A DNA stretch of 42,878 bases. Origin: Prosthecobacter debontii (GTDB lineage: Bacteria > Verrucomicrobiota > Verrucomicrobiia > Verrucomicrobiales > Akkermansiaceae). Location of the stretch: positions 1-42,878 of the forward strand of contig CAMAXN010000020.1 of the NCBI GenBank assembly GCA_945862245.1, given 5' to 3'. Positions 25,471-34,660 of the stretch are shown piece by piece (within the stretch, counting starts at the first letter, position 1; each line of letters begins with the position of its first letter). The notes under the pieces are model-generated. The model saw only the letters and a list, made by a program, of their open reading frames with translations, did no database searches and was not told the origin of the DNA. The translations under genes and the position numbers were made by a program.

Positions 25471-27009
25471 CTATTTCAATAAACATAAGCCCTGTGCCGC
25501 ATCCGGCACCACTTCCACCAAAGTCGCGCAATCATTGCCCTCAAAACCGTCTAAATCGTCCGCTCGCATTACTCGCAGGAAATCCATGCCCCAAGCCTTC
25601 GCAACTGCTGCAAAATCCACTGGACTCTCCGCCGCCATCCAGCTCTTCGCTTTCTCGGACATCGTAGCGAGCCTCGGCAGGCGGTCGAAGATGCGCCCGC
25701 CGCCGTTGTTAATCACGGCCATTACGCGGCCTTTTGCTTCCACCTGACCAAGCATTTTGAGACCCGCAAAATCGTAGAGTGCGGTGAGATCACCGAAAAT
25801 CCCCCACGTGTCCACCTCATCGGCGCTCGCTCCTAGCCATGAGCTGATCTGGCCATCAATACCGTTCGCGCCACGGTTCGCCCGCACCACGCGCACAGGT
25901 CTTTCCCATTGTGCGAAGGCGTTCCACCCGCGAATCGGTAAGCTATTGCCAAGGTAGACTCCGCTGGAAATCGAAGCGTAAACGGAAAGCGTCCGCATCC
26001 AGCCCTGCTCACTATCGGGATAAGCGGCGAGCGCTTCCTCGATGCGCTGCCGCCGGGCTTTGGCACCTTCCAGTATTTCCGCCGTGTCGCCGATGGCTTC
26101 AATCTCCCCCATCGCCGGCAGGATCCGTTCCAGAGAGCCCGTGACCACCTCCGCATCGCGACCCAACCCGCGCAGACCGTTCCTGCAAACCGACCATACG
26201 GAGACCTCGGGCATGCTTTCCAGATCCCGCCAGAACCGCCCGCTTGGCACCCCGCCGAGGCGCAACACCTTCGATGGCGGTTTCGATTTTAGAAAACGGT
26301 CTTCGTCCATCACCGCGAGATGTTTCAGCACCTCCCGCAAACCGCTTGTTGCCTCCGCCACCACTGGTGCACCGAGTTCCCGGCAAAAATGGAACACCCC
26401 TTCCTGCTCCTCCGGCTCCAGATCGCCGATCATCACCACCAGCCCTCGCAAAGTCCGCTCGCGCAGCCATCTCGCTAGCCCGCCGACATTCGGTTTACCA
26501 AAATCCACAGCGAACCCTCCGACCTCAAGCCCCGCGAAAACCGCGTGGTTCTCTATCTGGAAATTCTCCTCCAACTCCACGTTCAGGTGCAGCGGGCTTT
26601 TACCCTCCCATTTCTCGAGATCCACAGTGGCGTAGCCGGAAAAAATGCCCGTCTGCACAATCGATTGTGGCGCGCCGCTGCCTGTGAAACTAGCCGGCCG
26701 ATCCGCTGTGATCAGCACCAGCGGCCTAGCCTGATAAAATGCCTCAATTACTGACGGTAGCAGCTCCGCCACCGCCGTGCCGCTGGTCACCACTACCGCG
26801 CACGGCCTGCCTGTGGCCATCGTCCTACCCAGCGCAAAGAATCCCGCCGAGCGTTCCTCAAAGTGGCTCCAGACCTTCACCGAGTCTGCCATCCTTGCGA
26901 GCGCCTCCAGCAGCACTGCATTGTGGGCTCCGCCGCAAACCACAAACTCACTCACCCCGGCCTCTACCGCTTTTCCCAATAGACCCGTTGCAATTTTCCA
27001 TCCGCCCAT
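25471..27009 (-). CDS. menD: Menaquinone biosynthesis protein MenD (SEPHCHC synthase)
   Basis: MenD is a thiamine-diphosphate enzyme joining isochorismate and 2-oxoglutarate in menaquinone synthesis. The 512-residue protein shows the N-terminal pyrimidine-binding domain (FEERSAGFFALG, with the catalytic Glu; VTSGTAVAELLPSVIEA), the DRP block (LITADRPASFTGSGAPQSI), and the C-terminal cofactor domain (RANRGANGIDGQISSWLG, GDLTALYD, VINNGGGRIFDRLP). I start it at ATG 27009 with AGG upstream; GTG 27018 would add three residues. It stands alone here: other men genes are not in the window. Menaquinone would be the electron acceptor expected for the complex I partly encoded by nuoBC. Confidence 0.9.
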   Translation of the reverse strand: MGGWKIATGLLGKAVEAGVSEFVVCGGAHNAVLLEALARMADSVKVWSHFEERSAGFFALGRTMATGRPCAVVVTSGTAVAELLPSVIEAFYQARPLVLITADRPASFTGSGAPQSIVQTGIFSGYATVDLEKWEGKSPLHLNVELEENFQIENHAVFAGLEVGGFAVDFGKPNVGGLARWLRERTLRGLVVMIGDLEPEEQEGVFHFCRELGAPVVAEATSGLREVLKHLAVMDEDRFLKSKPPSKVLRLGGVPSGRFWRDLESMPEVSVWSVCRNGLRGLGRDAEVVTGSLERILPAMGEIEAIGDTAEILEGAKARRQRIEEALAAYPDSEQGWMRTLSVYASISSGVYLGNSLPIRGWNAFAQWERPVRVVRANRGANGIDGQISSWLGASADEVDTWGIFGDLTALYDFAGLKMLGQVEAKGRVMAVINNGGGRIFDRLPRLATMSEKAKSWMAAESPVDFAAVAKAWGMDFLRVMRADDLDGFEGNDCATLVEVVPDAAQGLCLLK

Positions 27010-27262
27010 ACACAACACCTAAACGCACAGTGCCCTGGTGACCAGTCCGCCGAATAAAGAATTTCTTAATTATTCCACCCTCACGGAAAAAATATAATAT
27101 ACATTTGAAAAATTCTCAGGGAATCGGAAAGAAAGTTTCTTTTACATAATGTTCAGGTACTCGTATAAAAACAAACTACTCTCAAGTACTTACTGCTGCT
27201 TTAGTTGGATTTACGCCGGAAATTCGCTGATGTGTGGTCGTCGTCTTGTCATAAGATCAACC
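27010..27262. other. Divergent intergenic region (menD / TPR gene)
   Basis: This 253-base AT-rich gap must hold the promoters of both divergent genes. A TATAAT at 27093-27098 faces the TPR gene, but no good -35 element is seen at the right distance. The open frame that continues upstream of the TPR ATG is Cys/Ser-rich and not convincing as protein. No RNA gene is seen. Confidence 0.4.
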
Positions 27263-28009
27263 ATGTTCTTACCACGACTCTTACTCATCGTGTTGCTGAC
27301 AATTCCTTTCGTTTTTTCCCAATCCGCCTCCGAATGGATCAGTAAGGGCGAAGCCTTCGAGGCGACTGGTAATCCCAAACAGGCTCTAGAGGCTTTCCAG
27401 AGCGCGGAAAAAACGATGCCGGACGATGCCACCCTTCTCGTTAAGATCGCAAAGCAATACGGCGACCTTATGCCATCATTGAAAGGAGCAGCCAAAGAAG
27501 ATGCCTCCTTGAAGTCGCTGGAATACTCGCGCAAGGCGGTTGCGATCGATCCTAAATCATCCGACTCCCATCTCGCCCTAGCCCTTTCCCTCGGGAAAAA
27601 TACGGAATTTATGGGCAACCGCCAAAAAATCGAAGCGTCGCGCGAAATAAAAACCGCGGCGGAAACCGCGCTGCGCCTGAACCCGAAATCCGACTACGCC
27701 CACCACATGCTAGGACGCTGGCATCAGGAAGTGGCCGGCGTCAGCACAGCAACCCGTGCGCTTGCAAAAATTATCTACGGAGGCATTCCCAAAGGGACTT
27801 ACAAAGAGGCGCTGAGGCACTTCGAATCCGCAAGAATTATCAACAACCGCCGCCTGATCCACCAGATCGAATACGGACGCACCCTCGCCATAATGGGGCG
27901 CGACGCCGAGGCTAAGACTGAGATTCAAAAAGGGCTCGCAATGGTGAACCGAGAAGCGGACGACAAGGACAGCAAGGAGAGAGGTCGCAAGACGCTGGAA
28001 TCCCTGTAG
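27263..28009 (+). CDS. Exported TPR protein related to RMDN (regulator of microtubule dynamics) family
   Basis: This 248-residue protein has a signal peptide (MFLPRLLLIVLLTIPFVFSQ) and TPR-type helices. Beyond generic TPRs it shows the order typical of the RMDN/FAM82 group: SLEYSRKAVAIDPKSSDSHL, LALSLGKNTEFMGNRQKIEA, a REIKTAAETALRLNPKSDYA repeat, HHMLGRWHQEVAGV, IIYGGIPKGTYKEALRHFES and EYGRTLAIMGRDAEAKTEI. RMDN proteins are known from animals (mitochondria/ER contacts), with bacterial relatives of unknown role. I start it at ATG 27263, just before the signal peptide; upstream in-frame codons look noncoding. The protein is presumably periplasmic. Confidence 0.72.
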   Translation: MFLPRLLLIVLLTIPFVFSQSASEWISKGEAFEATGNPKQALEAFQSAEKTMPDDATLLVKIAKQYGDLMPSLKGAAKEDASLKSLEYSRKAVAIDPKSSDSHLALALSLGKNTEFMGNRQKIEASREIKTAAETALRLNPKSDYAHHMLGRWHQEVAGVSTATRALAKIIYGGIPKGTYKEALRHFESARIINNRRLIHQIEYGRTLAIMGRDAEAKTEIQKGLAMVNREADDKDSKERGRKTLESL

Positions 28010-28095
28010 CTTGAGAGCGGGAAAAGGTTAGGATTGCGGCGGGGGGAGTATTTCAGTATGAAAGGCGTTGCGGCTTCGGTCGCCATCATTTCCTC

Positions 28096-29445
28096 ATGAA
28101 CATCATCATCGTAGGGGCCGGGGAGATCGGCAGGCATCTGGCGATGTCACTGGCGAAGGAAGCGCACCGCATTTCCCTCATCGAGGCGGACAAGTTTCTC
28201 GCCGAAGAACTGGAATCCACGCTAGACGCGAAGGTAATCCATGGCGATGGCACCAGCGTGTCCGATCTGGCCGATGCGGACGTGGGCGAATGCGAGCTTT
28301 TTTTGGCGATGTCCTCTTCGAACACCACCAACATAATGTCCGCCTCCATGGCGAAGAGTATGGGCGTGGCGAAGGTAGTCAGCCGTGTGCATCCCTCACT
28401 ACAGCGCGAAGAATGGCTGTTCGATTTCCGCGGGCACTTCGGCTTGGACCATATCTTCAGCTCGGAGCGCCTCACGGCGATCGAGTTGGCCAAGTTCGTC
28501 CGCAACCCAGACTCGCTGGTGGTGGAGGAACTGGCGCGGGGTCGCATCGAGCTTCAGCAGGTGAAGGTGGGTGCGAATTCCCAAGAGATCCGTAAGAAGA
28601 TGCGTGAGATCGACGCGCCCCAGGGCGTGCGAGTGGCGATGATCACCCGCGCCGGAGAATCCCACGTTCCCACCGCTGACTCGATAATCGATCAGGACGA
28701 TCTGGTGACTATTTTCGGAGAGCCGAGAAAACTACGCAGGTTTGCGGAGAGATTGCAGGGAAGAGGAAGCAGTGGGGACAAACTGCGAGTCGTCATTTTC
28801 GGCGGCAATGAATACGGATTCTCGCTCGCGCAAATGCTAGAGAGCATCGACTGCACAGTGCGTGTTTTCGAACGCGATCCGGCAATTTGCGCCAGCCTCG
28901 CCGACCGCCTAACGAACGCGACGATTATCAACGCGGACGCCACCGTTTCCGCACAGCTCGAAGAGGAACAAGTGGGCGATGCGGATTTCTTTATTAGCAC
29001 CAGCGTTGATGACGAGGACAACGTGATGTCCTGCCTACAGGCACACACACTCGGTGTGAAAAACTGCCTCACGATCATACACCGCGCGGATTACGCCGCG
29101 GCGATCTCCGCGAGTGGCCACCACCTCGGCATCCGAGCGGCGATCAGCCCACGCGAGGCAACACGGCGCGAGATCCAGCGCTTCATCACCTCGGACTCAT
29201 ATTATATTGTGAAAAAATTCGATGGCATCGACCTGCTGGAAATACGAGTCGGCAAAGGTTCCATCGCCGCTGGGCACATGGTTAAGGAGATCGAGTGGCC
29301 GCCGGGTATCGTGTTGGTGGGAAAACTGCGTGGACTGCAGGCTGAAGTCCCCGGCCCCGACGATGTGTTGTTGGGCGGCGACCACATTTACGCCATGGTT
29401 TCTGGCAATGTACTTAAGCTTTTCCTGAAGCTGCTGGCCGCCTGA
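28096..29445 (+). CDS. trkA: Trk potassium uptake system, NAD-binding subunit TrkA
   Basis: TrkA is the cytoplasmic gating ring of the Trk/Ktr potassium transporter. The 449-residue protein has two RCK halves, each with a Rossmann start (MNIIIVGAGEIGRHLA near residue 1, and RVVIFGGNEYGFSLA near residue 233) and a TrkA-C domain (RIELQQVKVGANSQEIRKKM; LLEIRVGKGSIAAGHMV). The acidic residues closing the first dinucleotide site (SLIEADKF) and GDGT are present. trkH follows 17 bases later in the same direction, giving a complete TrkAH pair. Confidence 0.94.
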   Translation: MNIIIVGAGEIGRHLAMSLAKEAHRISLIEADKFLAEELESTLDAKVIHGDGTSVSDLADADVGECELFLAMSSSNTTNIMSASMAKSMGVAKVVSRVHPSLQREEWLFDFRGHFGLDHIFSSERLTAIELAKFVRNPDSLVVEELARGRIELQQVKVGANSQEIRKKMREIDAPQGVRVAMITRAGESHVPTADSIIDQDDLVTIFGEPRKLRRFAERLQGRGSSGDKLRVVIFGGNEYGFSLAQMLESIDCTVRVFERDPAICASLADRLTNATIINADATVSAQLEEEQVGDADFFISTSVDDEDNVMSCLQAHTLGVKNCLTIIHRADYAAAISASGHHLGIRAAISPREATRREIQRFITSDSYYIVKKFDGIDLLEIRVGKGSIAAGHMVKEIEWPPGIVLVGKLRGLQAEVPGPDDVLLGGDHIYAMVSGNVLKLFLKLLAA

Positions 29446-29462
29446 TCCAAGCTGATCCGCCC

Positions 29463-30953
29463 ATGAATTTCTACCTGATCGCGCGCATCCTCGGCTTGCT
29501 CTTAATGCTGGAAGCCTTGGCGATGGCGATCTGCGCGGTTTTCGCTAAATTCGATATGGTTAGTGGAGATAAGGAGGCAGGCTCGATGCTCTACCTATCT
29601 GCACTCATCACCGGCGGCTGCGGATTGCTAGGCATCATACCGGGTATGCGGAAGACGAGGCACGACACGATCCCGAAGCGCGAGGCGATCGTGATCGTAG
29701 GTGTCGGCTGGCTCCTGTGCAGTGCTTTTGGAGGGCTCCCTTTTGCCCTATGCGCGCCTTATCTCACACCCGCCGGGGCGTTTTTCGAAGCTGCCTCCGG
29801 CTTCACCACTACCGGCTCCTCGGTGATGACAGTGATCGAGGAATGGCCACGCGGCATCCTGCTATGGCGTGCCACCACACAGCTCCTCGGTGGGATCGGG
29901 ATTCTAGTTCTCTTCGTCGCGCTGCTTTCCTACATCGGGGTTTCCTCGAAATCCCTTTTCAACAACGAGTCCTCCTTCCGCAGCGGCGATCTAGGGCTCG
30001 CACGCATCCAGGACACTGCTCTGCTGCTACTGCGTATCTACTTCGGCCTGGTGCTCGCATGCCTCGTCGGCTTGCGGTTCATGGGGCTATCGTGGTTCAG
30101 CGCCGCCTGCCACGCGTTCGCCACGGTCTCTACCGGCGGCTTCAGCACGCACACCGCCAGCATAGCCCACTACACGAATTGGGGAAACTCGTGGCTGATC
30201 GAACTGTGGCTGATTTTTTTCATGACCCTAGGCAGCCTCAATTTCCTACTCTTCGTGGTAATCCTGCGCCGCAACTGGAAACGTGTGATCAGCGAGGAGG
30301 ACGCCCGCTGGTTCATTGGAATCTGCGCGCTTTTCTTAATACTGATCGCCGTTGGGCGGAACCAAACCGATGATGTGCCGTTCCTCAAGAGTTTGCGCGA
30401 TGCGGCCTTCATCGTGGTCACCATCGCATCGACCACCGGTTTCGGCACGGCGGATTACGACCAGTGGCCGTCGTGGTCGAAAGTTCTCATTGCCTGCCTG
30501 ATGCTGATCGGCGGCTGCGCAGGCTCGACCTCGGGAGGCTTCAAGGTCGGCAGGCTGATCGTTTTCATGAAATCAGCGCGGAACGAAATCATCCGCACGT
30601 TCCGCCCGAACCAAGTGTTCCGCGTTGTCGTGAACGGCAACCCGCTGGACGACGCCACCCGAGCCCGCACGATGTTTTTTATCGCGCTCTACCTGATGAT
30701 CTGCGTCGCCTCCACTGCGGTGGTCGGCTTCCTAGAGGCGGGCACGGGGATCAGTATGGAAAGCTGCGCGGGTGCCGTCCTGGCGACAATCTCGAACATC
30801 GGCCCTGGCTTTGATGCTGTCGGGCCAGCAAAGAATTTCTCCGAACTACGCGAGCCGACAAAGGCGTTCCTCGGCTGGCTGATGATACTGGGGCGGCTCG
30901 AACTTTTTGCGCTACTAGTTCTTTTCGTGCCGCAGCTTTGGAGAAAATACTAG
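29463..30953 (+). CDS. trkH: Trk potassium uptake protein TrkH
   Basis: TrkH is the potassium-conducting membrane subunit. The 496-residue protein has four M1-P-M2 repeats with recognisable filter segments: GFTTTGSSVM, ATVSTGGFSTHT, ASTTGFGTADYD and ATISNIGPGFD. The glycine expected in each filter is present. LIGGCAGSTSGGFKVGR forms the M2 break of the third repeat, the gating loop region. It pairs with TrkA encoded directly upstream. Confidence 0.95.
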   Translation: MNFYLIARILGLLLMLEALAMAICAVFAKFDMVSGDKEAGSMLYLSALITGGCGLLGIIPGMRKTRHDTIPKREAIVIVGVGWLLCSAFGGLPFALCAPYLTPAGAFFEAASGFTTTGSSVMTVIEEWPRGILLWRATTQLLGGIGILVLFVALLSYIGVSSKSLFNNESSFRSGDLGLARIQDTALLLLRIYFGLVLACLVGLRFMGLSWFSAACHAFATVSTGGFSTHTASIAHYTNWGNSWLIELWLIFFMTLGSLNFLLFVVILRRNWKRVISEEDARWFIGICALFLILIAVGRNQTDDVPFLKSLRDAAFIVVTIASTTGFGTADYDQWPSWSKVLIACLMLIGGCAGSTSGGFKVGRLIVFMKSARNEIIRTFRPNQVFRVVVNGNPLDDATRARTMFFIALYLMICVASTAVVGFLEAGTGISMESCAGAVLATISNIGPGFDAVGPAKNFSELREPTKAFLGWLMILGRLELFALLVLFVPQLWRKY

Positions 30954-31013
30954 TATCGCGTAAAAGCTCAAATGGTGATCTGGGTGGCGCGTAGCGTCCA
31001 CTGGTAGCGCCGC

Positions 31014-32909
31014 TCACTCCTCCAGCGGTGGGATGCTGAGTTTCAGGAACGTCTCGGCATCCAGGGTGAAGGGCGAGGGATCGGAGGAAATCTTACCGTA
31101 GATGAGGTTGGTCGCGGGATCGGTTGCAAAGGTTAGTGTGCGGGCTTTGGAGCCGCTGATATCGCCAAAATCATCGATGGTGTTTTCGATGGCGGTGAAA
31201 GTGAGAGTTGGCTTTGCGAGTGCTTTAGCGGCGGCTTCGTCATTCGGCGCGAGCCAACGTGCGACCGATAGGTTTTCGAGTGTCGCAAGGATGAAATTGG
31301 CACGTAAAGGATCGAGATCCGCGGTGACATTGTTTCCAGCGCGGGCGGCATTCCATGACTCGTCTCGGTCGTCGTAGGATAGCTCCAATGGCGGAGATCC
31401 CTCCTCGGTGCGTATAAGCTTGATGAGATCGACCTTGTAGAACGACCAGAGCCGAGCCTGCCGCCAGTCGTGGGCGTTGATAGCTATTTTTTCTAGGAAG
31501 GAGTTATCGACGCGCATTACCGTCGGGCTGGTCTTGCGCTTGGCGAAGAGCCTGCCGCGCTTGTCGAGACCGAAGGAGATAGAAAGCGTCTGGTCGTTTT
31601 CCGCGAGAAAGACAAGGGTAAGAATCGGTCGATCCAGTCCCCACGCGGAAAGGTCTTCCGGGGCGGCATCGGTATCGAAGGACAAGGCACGTGTTTCGAC
31701 GGCAGCGACGAGAAGATTCTCTAGGCGCTGCATGTTGGCGGGTTGCTCCTTTTCGGAAATGGTAACCGTCCATAGCTTGGATGGATTGCGCGAGATGAAG
31801 ACGGTGGGGGTGGTCGCGGACTCGATCGCGATGCTGCGGATTGAGGCGATGTTGAGGTTCGTAAGGGTCGGATCGCGGAGGTCGTTGACGGTAAGCGGAA
31901 GGTCGGCGATAGAAACGATCTCCGCCTCAGCCTTAAGAGGGAGAGTGAAAACGGTCTGTGGGCGGTTGCTGACAGTGGCAAGGGTCTCACGCGCTTCCGG
32001 CGTCTCGGAGGGGATGATGTCGAGGACCGTTTCCGCCTCCTCACCGAAGTGAGTGAGCGCGATCTGGCTATTCTGAGCGGAAACGGTCTCGGTAGGCAAA
32101 GTCACGTTGGACCGCTCGGCGACTTTCGTAGCCTCGAGTTCGAAAAGCCCTTCGAGAAGGGTTTTTACAGTGGCTGGATCGGTGGCGAGATCTAGGGGCT
32201 TGATGATGCGCCAGGGAGCGTCGGCGGAAGCGCGTCCAAGGGTTAGCTCGCCCTCAGCAGTGCGGATGCGGATTTCCGCGAGGGCGAGGGGATTAACTTG
32301 CAAGGGGCGGTGATCACGAAGGCGGCGGAAGCCGTCCTTGAAAAGCGGTGAGATATCGCCGGTGGCAGCATAGACATGGGATTCCCTGCCGCGCTCAAGG
32401 GGCAGCAAGTAGGTAGTGGGTATGGCTTGGGAATTTTCGCCTGCAGTGAGGTGAAGCAAAGGCGTGCGCCTACCGAGGCGAAAATGCGCCAACGTTACAC
32501 CGGATGCATCCTGACATGTGACCTCTGTGCGACCTGTCTCAAGGCCGGCGATGTCGGGATCAAGCTTGTCGCGTTCGACACGATCCACGGCCAAGGTTGT
32601 GTTCACGAGTGTCAGGATGGCGAGTGTAGCGCGATAGTCCATGCGGTCCTCCCAAGGCGAGGTGGAGCTCCATCCGTTCGGGGTTTTGATGAAAATAGCC
32701 TGGGTCTCACTTGAACGCAGGAGGATTCGAGCTACGTTTTCTGGCTGGAAATTGGGATAGATCCGCTCACCCAACTCGACGAGCGGAGCACCCAACAATC
32801 GTTCGAGGTTTCCCTCGCGAATCTGCCAAGAAACCAGCACGCCAAGCACGGCGGTGACGATAAGCAGAAGAGTGGTGAAGATGAGCGAGCGCAAAATTTC
32901 AAATTTCAA
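31014..32909 (-). CDS. DUF4340 domain-containing protein
   Basis: This 631-residue protein has an N-terminal membrane helix (LIFTTLLLIVTAVLGVLVSW) followed by a long periplasmic-type region built of repeated DUF4340 units (WRIIKPLDLATDPATVKTLL and a second ...TRALSFDTDAAPEDLSAWGL). DUF4340 genes usually follow GldF/GldG-type ABC genes, as here; their role is unknown. No ATG is available near the N-terminus. The likely starts are TTG 32909, which lies inside a seven-base repeat array, or TTG 32894 just after it (626 residues). It is the last gene of the three-gene minus-strand set. Confidence 0.82.
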   Translation of the reverse strand: MKFEILRSLIFTTLLLIVTAVLGVLVSWQIREGNLERLLGAPLVELGERIYPNFQPENVARILLRSSETQAIFIKTPNGWSSTSPWEDRMDYRATLAILTLVNTTLAVDRVERDKLDPDIAGLETGRTEVTCQDASGVTLAHFRLGRRTPLLHLTAGENSQAIPTTYLLPLERGRESHVYAATGDISPLFKDGFRRLRDHRPLQVNPLALAEIRIRTAEGELTLGRASADAPWRIIKPLDLATDPATVKTLLEGLFELEATKVAERSNVTLPTETVSAQNSQIALTHFGEEAETVLDIIPSETPEARETLATVSNRPQTVFTLPLKAEAEIVSIADLPLTVNDLRDPTLTNLNIASIRSIAIESATTPTVFISRNPSKLWTVTISEKEQPANMQRLENLLVAAVETRALSFDTDAAPEDLSAWGLDRPILTLVFLAENDQTLSISFGLDKRGRLFAKRKTSPTVMRVDNSFLEKIAINAHDWRQARLWSFYKVDLIKLIRTEEGSPPLELSYDDRDESWNAARAGNNVTADLDPLRANFILATLENLSVARWLAPNDEAAAKALAKPTLTFTAIENTIDDFGDISGSKARTLTFATDPATNLIYGKISSDPSPFTLDAETFLKLSIPPLEE

Positions 32910-32987
32910 ATTTCAAATTTCAAGCAAGAGCCGGCGGTCGAGAACCGAAGGTCTTTTTGAAAGTTGAAGGTTGAGGGTTGGAGGTTA
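32893..32987. repeat. Inverted pair of seven-base arrays between DUF4340 and GldG-like genes
   Basis: The left arm has nearly perfect AAATTTC units repeated four times (32893-32924). The right arm reads TTGAAAG, TTGAAGG, TTGAGGG, TTGGAGG, TTA (32956-32987). The arms are in inverse orientation and flank a GC-richer core of about 30 bases. The right arm contains the TAA stop of the GldG-like gene (complement of 32985-32987); the left arm holds the TTG start candidate of the DUF4340 gene. Confidence 0.85.
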
Positions 32988-34538
32988 GCTACGGCGGGAT
33001 GAGTAGACGATGCCGCCGATGATGAGGAAGGAGATCGGGATGAAGACGAGATTAAGGCGGTTGATAAAAGAGACCTGCGTGTCTAACAGCGGCAGCATGT
33101 AGATGCCGATGGTACGCGAGGTGGCACCGGTCAGCGTGTCGCGTCGGACGAGCCAGTTTGCGGAGGAGGCGAGAAAATCGATGTTTTCGGCGCGCTGGCG
33201 GTCAGGATCGAGGAAGTCGGTGTTTGCGATCACTACCATGCGAGAAGTCTCGGCGGAAAAGCGTTCGTCGGCAGTGTCTCCGCGAGAGATGGAAGCTGCG
33301 AGATACAAAGGCGGGCTGGTATCCCGGATCATGTCGAAGGTCTCGCCTACTTTGTATTCGCCATCGCTTTTTCCGAAATCCGCCTCACCCCAGAAACCCA
33401 GGCCAATCTGGATGAGCGGGGTTGGGGCGATCTTTTTTAAGGAAAGATCATCGGCACTTTCGCGGACTTCGAGCGATGAGGATGCTCCTTCGAAGACGGC
33501 GGCACGACCAGCCAGATCTTCCAGGAATGGGATGCCCTTGGAAAAATTCCCGCGCGCTGTGGTGGTGATGCGGTTGTCGATTTTGGTGATAATGCGGTCA
33601 CTGCGTGGGGTGACTCCCTTGGAGCGTAGAAAGATACGAAGATTCGGCGGGCATTGGCCGGCTTCGAGAAGGAGCAATATCGCAGAGCTGGGAGAGTTCC
33701 AATAAGCCTCAAGTGTAGCGATCTCCTCATCGGTGAAATCGTATTTCGGAGCGACGATGGCGACGCCTTCGACGCCCTTGGGGATCGTGTCGAGATCGGA
33801 AAGGTTTGTGGGGGTAAGTTGGATGTTCCGGTAGCGCAGGGTGGCGGCAAGGTTGTTCCATGGGGAGTTCTTGCCCTCGGCATCAACCCGGGATTTATCC
33901 GCCAAAAAAAGGAAGGTACGCGGCTTGCCCTCGATGGCCTCAATTAGCCTGGCGGTGAGCAGATCCTCGGCGCGAAAGACATCCGGGCGACGCTGACCTT
34001 TCGCATCCATCTTATAGGTCAGCATTTCCTCAGCAAGAGCTAGGGTGATGTGCGGGTTCAAGGTCGAGCTGCCGGATTCAGATTCCGTGACGATTGGCGC
34101 ATTCTCGTCCGGGCGTGCATCGATGAGGATGAGATCACTCACTAGAGTGAGGTTATAGGTCGCCGCGAACTGGGTTGCACGGTCGGGAGAACGGATGGAA
34201 TCGATGATCTCGAGTTCGATTTTTCCGCCGGCTTGGCGTTTGTATTCTTCGGCGAGGGCGCGGACACGCTCGTAGAACGGCGTGGAGCGGCGGAAGGCCA
34301 TGATCCATTTCACCGGACGCTCCCGTTTGGCCACTGCCTCGCCCGTGAGGTAGTTCACCGTCGAGGAGGAAAGGGTGTAATCCGCGCCCCGCGAAAGATC
34401 GGCGCGTCTATAGTTACCTGAAGAGATATAATTGGCGAAGATGACGGCAGCCAACAGGAGGGAGATCTGAAAAATGGAAAGCAAGCCGAGGCCAAAGCGG
34501 TTCGGGCGAGATGGGCGTTTTGAATTGGAGGCGGACAT
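32985..34538 (-). CDS. GldG-like ABC transporter auxiliary protein
   Basis: This 517-residue protein matches the 'ABC-type uncharacterised transport system involved in gliding motility, auxiliary component' group. It has an N-terminal membrane helix (LSIFQISLLLAAVIFANYIS), the LSRGADYTLSSSTVNYLTG segment, an extracytoplasmic GldG domain with an FLADKSRVDAEGKNSPWNNL stretch and TLEAYWNSPSSAILLLLEAG, and a C-terminal membrane helix (LVFIPISFLIIGGIVYSSRR). Such genes also occur in non-gliding bacteria. It lies between an ABC-2 permease gene and a DUF4340 gene on the same strand. Confidence 0.82.
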   Translation of the reverse strand: MSASNSKRPSRPNRFGLGLLSIFQISLLLAAVIFANYISSGNYRRADLSRGADYTLSSSTVNYLTGEAVAKRERPVKWIMAFRRSTPFYERVRALAEEYKRQAGGKIELEIIDSIRSPDRATQFAATYNLTLVSDLILIDARPDENAPIVTESESGSSTLNPHITLALAEEMLTYKMDAKGQRRPDVFRAEDLLTARLIEAIEGKPRTFLFLADKSRVDAEGKNSPWNNLAATLRYRNIQLTPTNLSDLDTIPKGVEGVAIVAPKYDFTDEEIATLEAYWNSPSSAILLLLEAGQCPPNLRIFLRSKGVTPRSDRIITKIDNRITTTARGNFSKGIPFLEDLAGRAAVFEGASSSLEVRESADDLSLKKIAPTPLIQIGLGFWGEADFGKSDGEYKVGETFDMIRDTSPPLYLAASISRGDTADERFSAETSRMVVIANTDFLDPDRQRAENIDFLASSANWLVRRDTLTGATSRTIGIYMLPLLDTQVSFINRLNLVFIPISFLIIGGIVYSSRRS

Positions 34539-34548
34539 CGGGGAAGGG

Positions 34549-34660
34549 AAACTTCAAATTTTAAACTTCAAACCTCAAGTAAGAGTCTCGGTTCGGGGCT
34601 GTGAGGCGCAAAGGATTAGTCTTCGTTGGAGTTTAAGGTTTAGAGTTTAGAGTTTAAGGT
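34549..34660. repeat. Inverted pair of seven-base arrays between GldG-like and permease genes
   Basis: The left arm reads AAACTTC, AAATTTT, AAACTTC, AAACCTC (34549-34580). The right arm reads TTTAAGG, TTTAGAG, TTTAGAG, TTTAAGG (34631-34660). They are inverted relative to each other around a core of about 45 bases. The permease stop codon (TAA, complement of 34654-34656) is inside the right arm. Confidence 0.85.
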
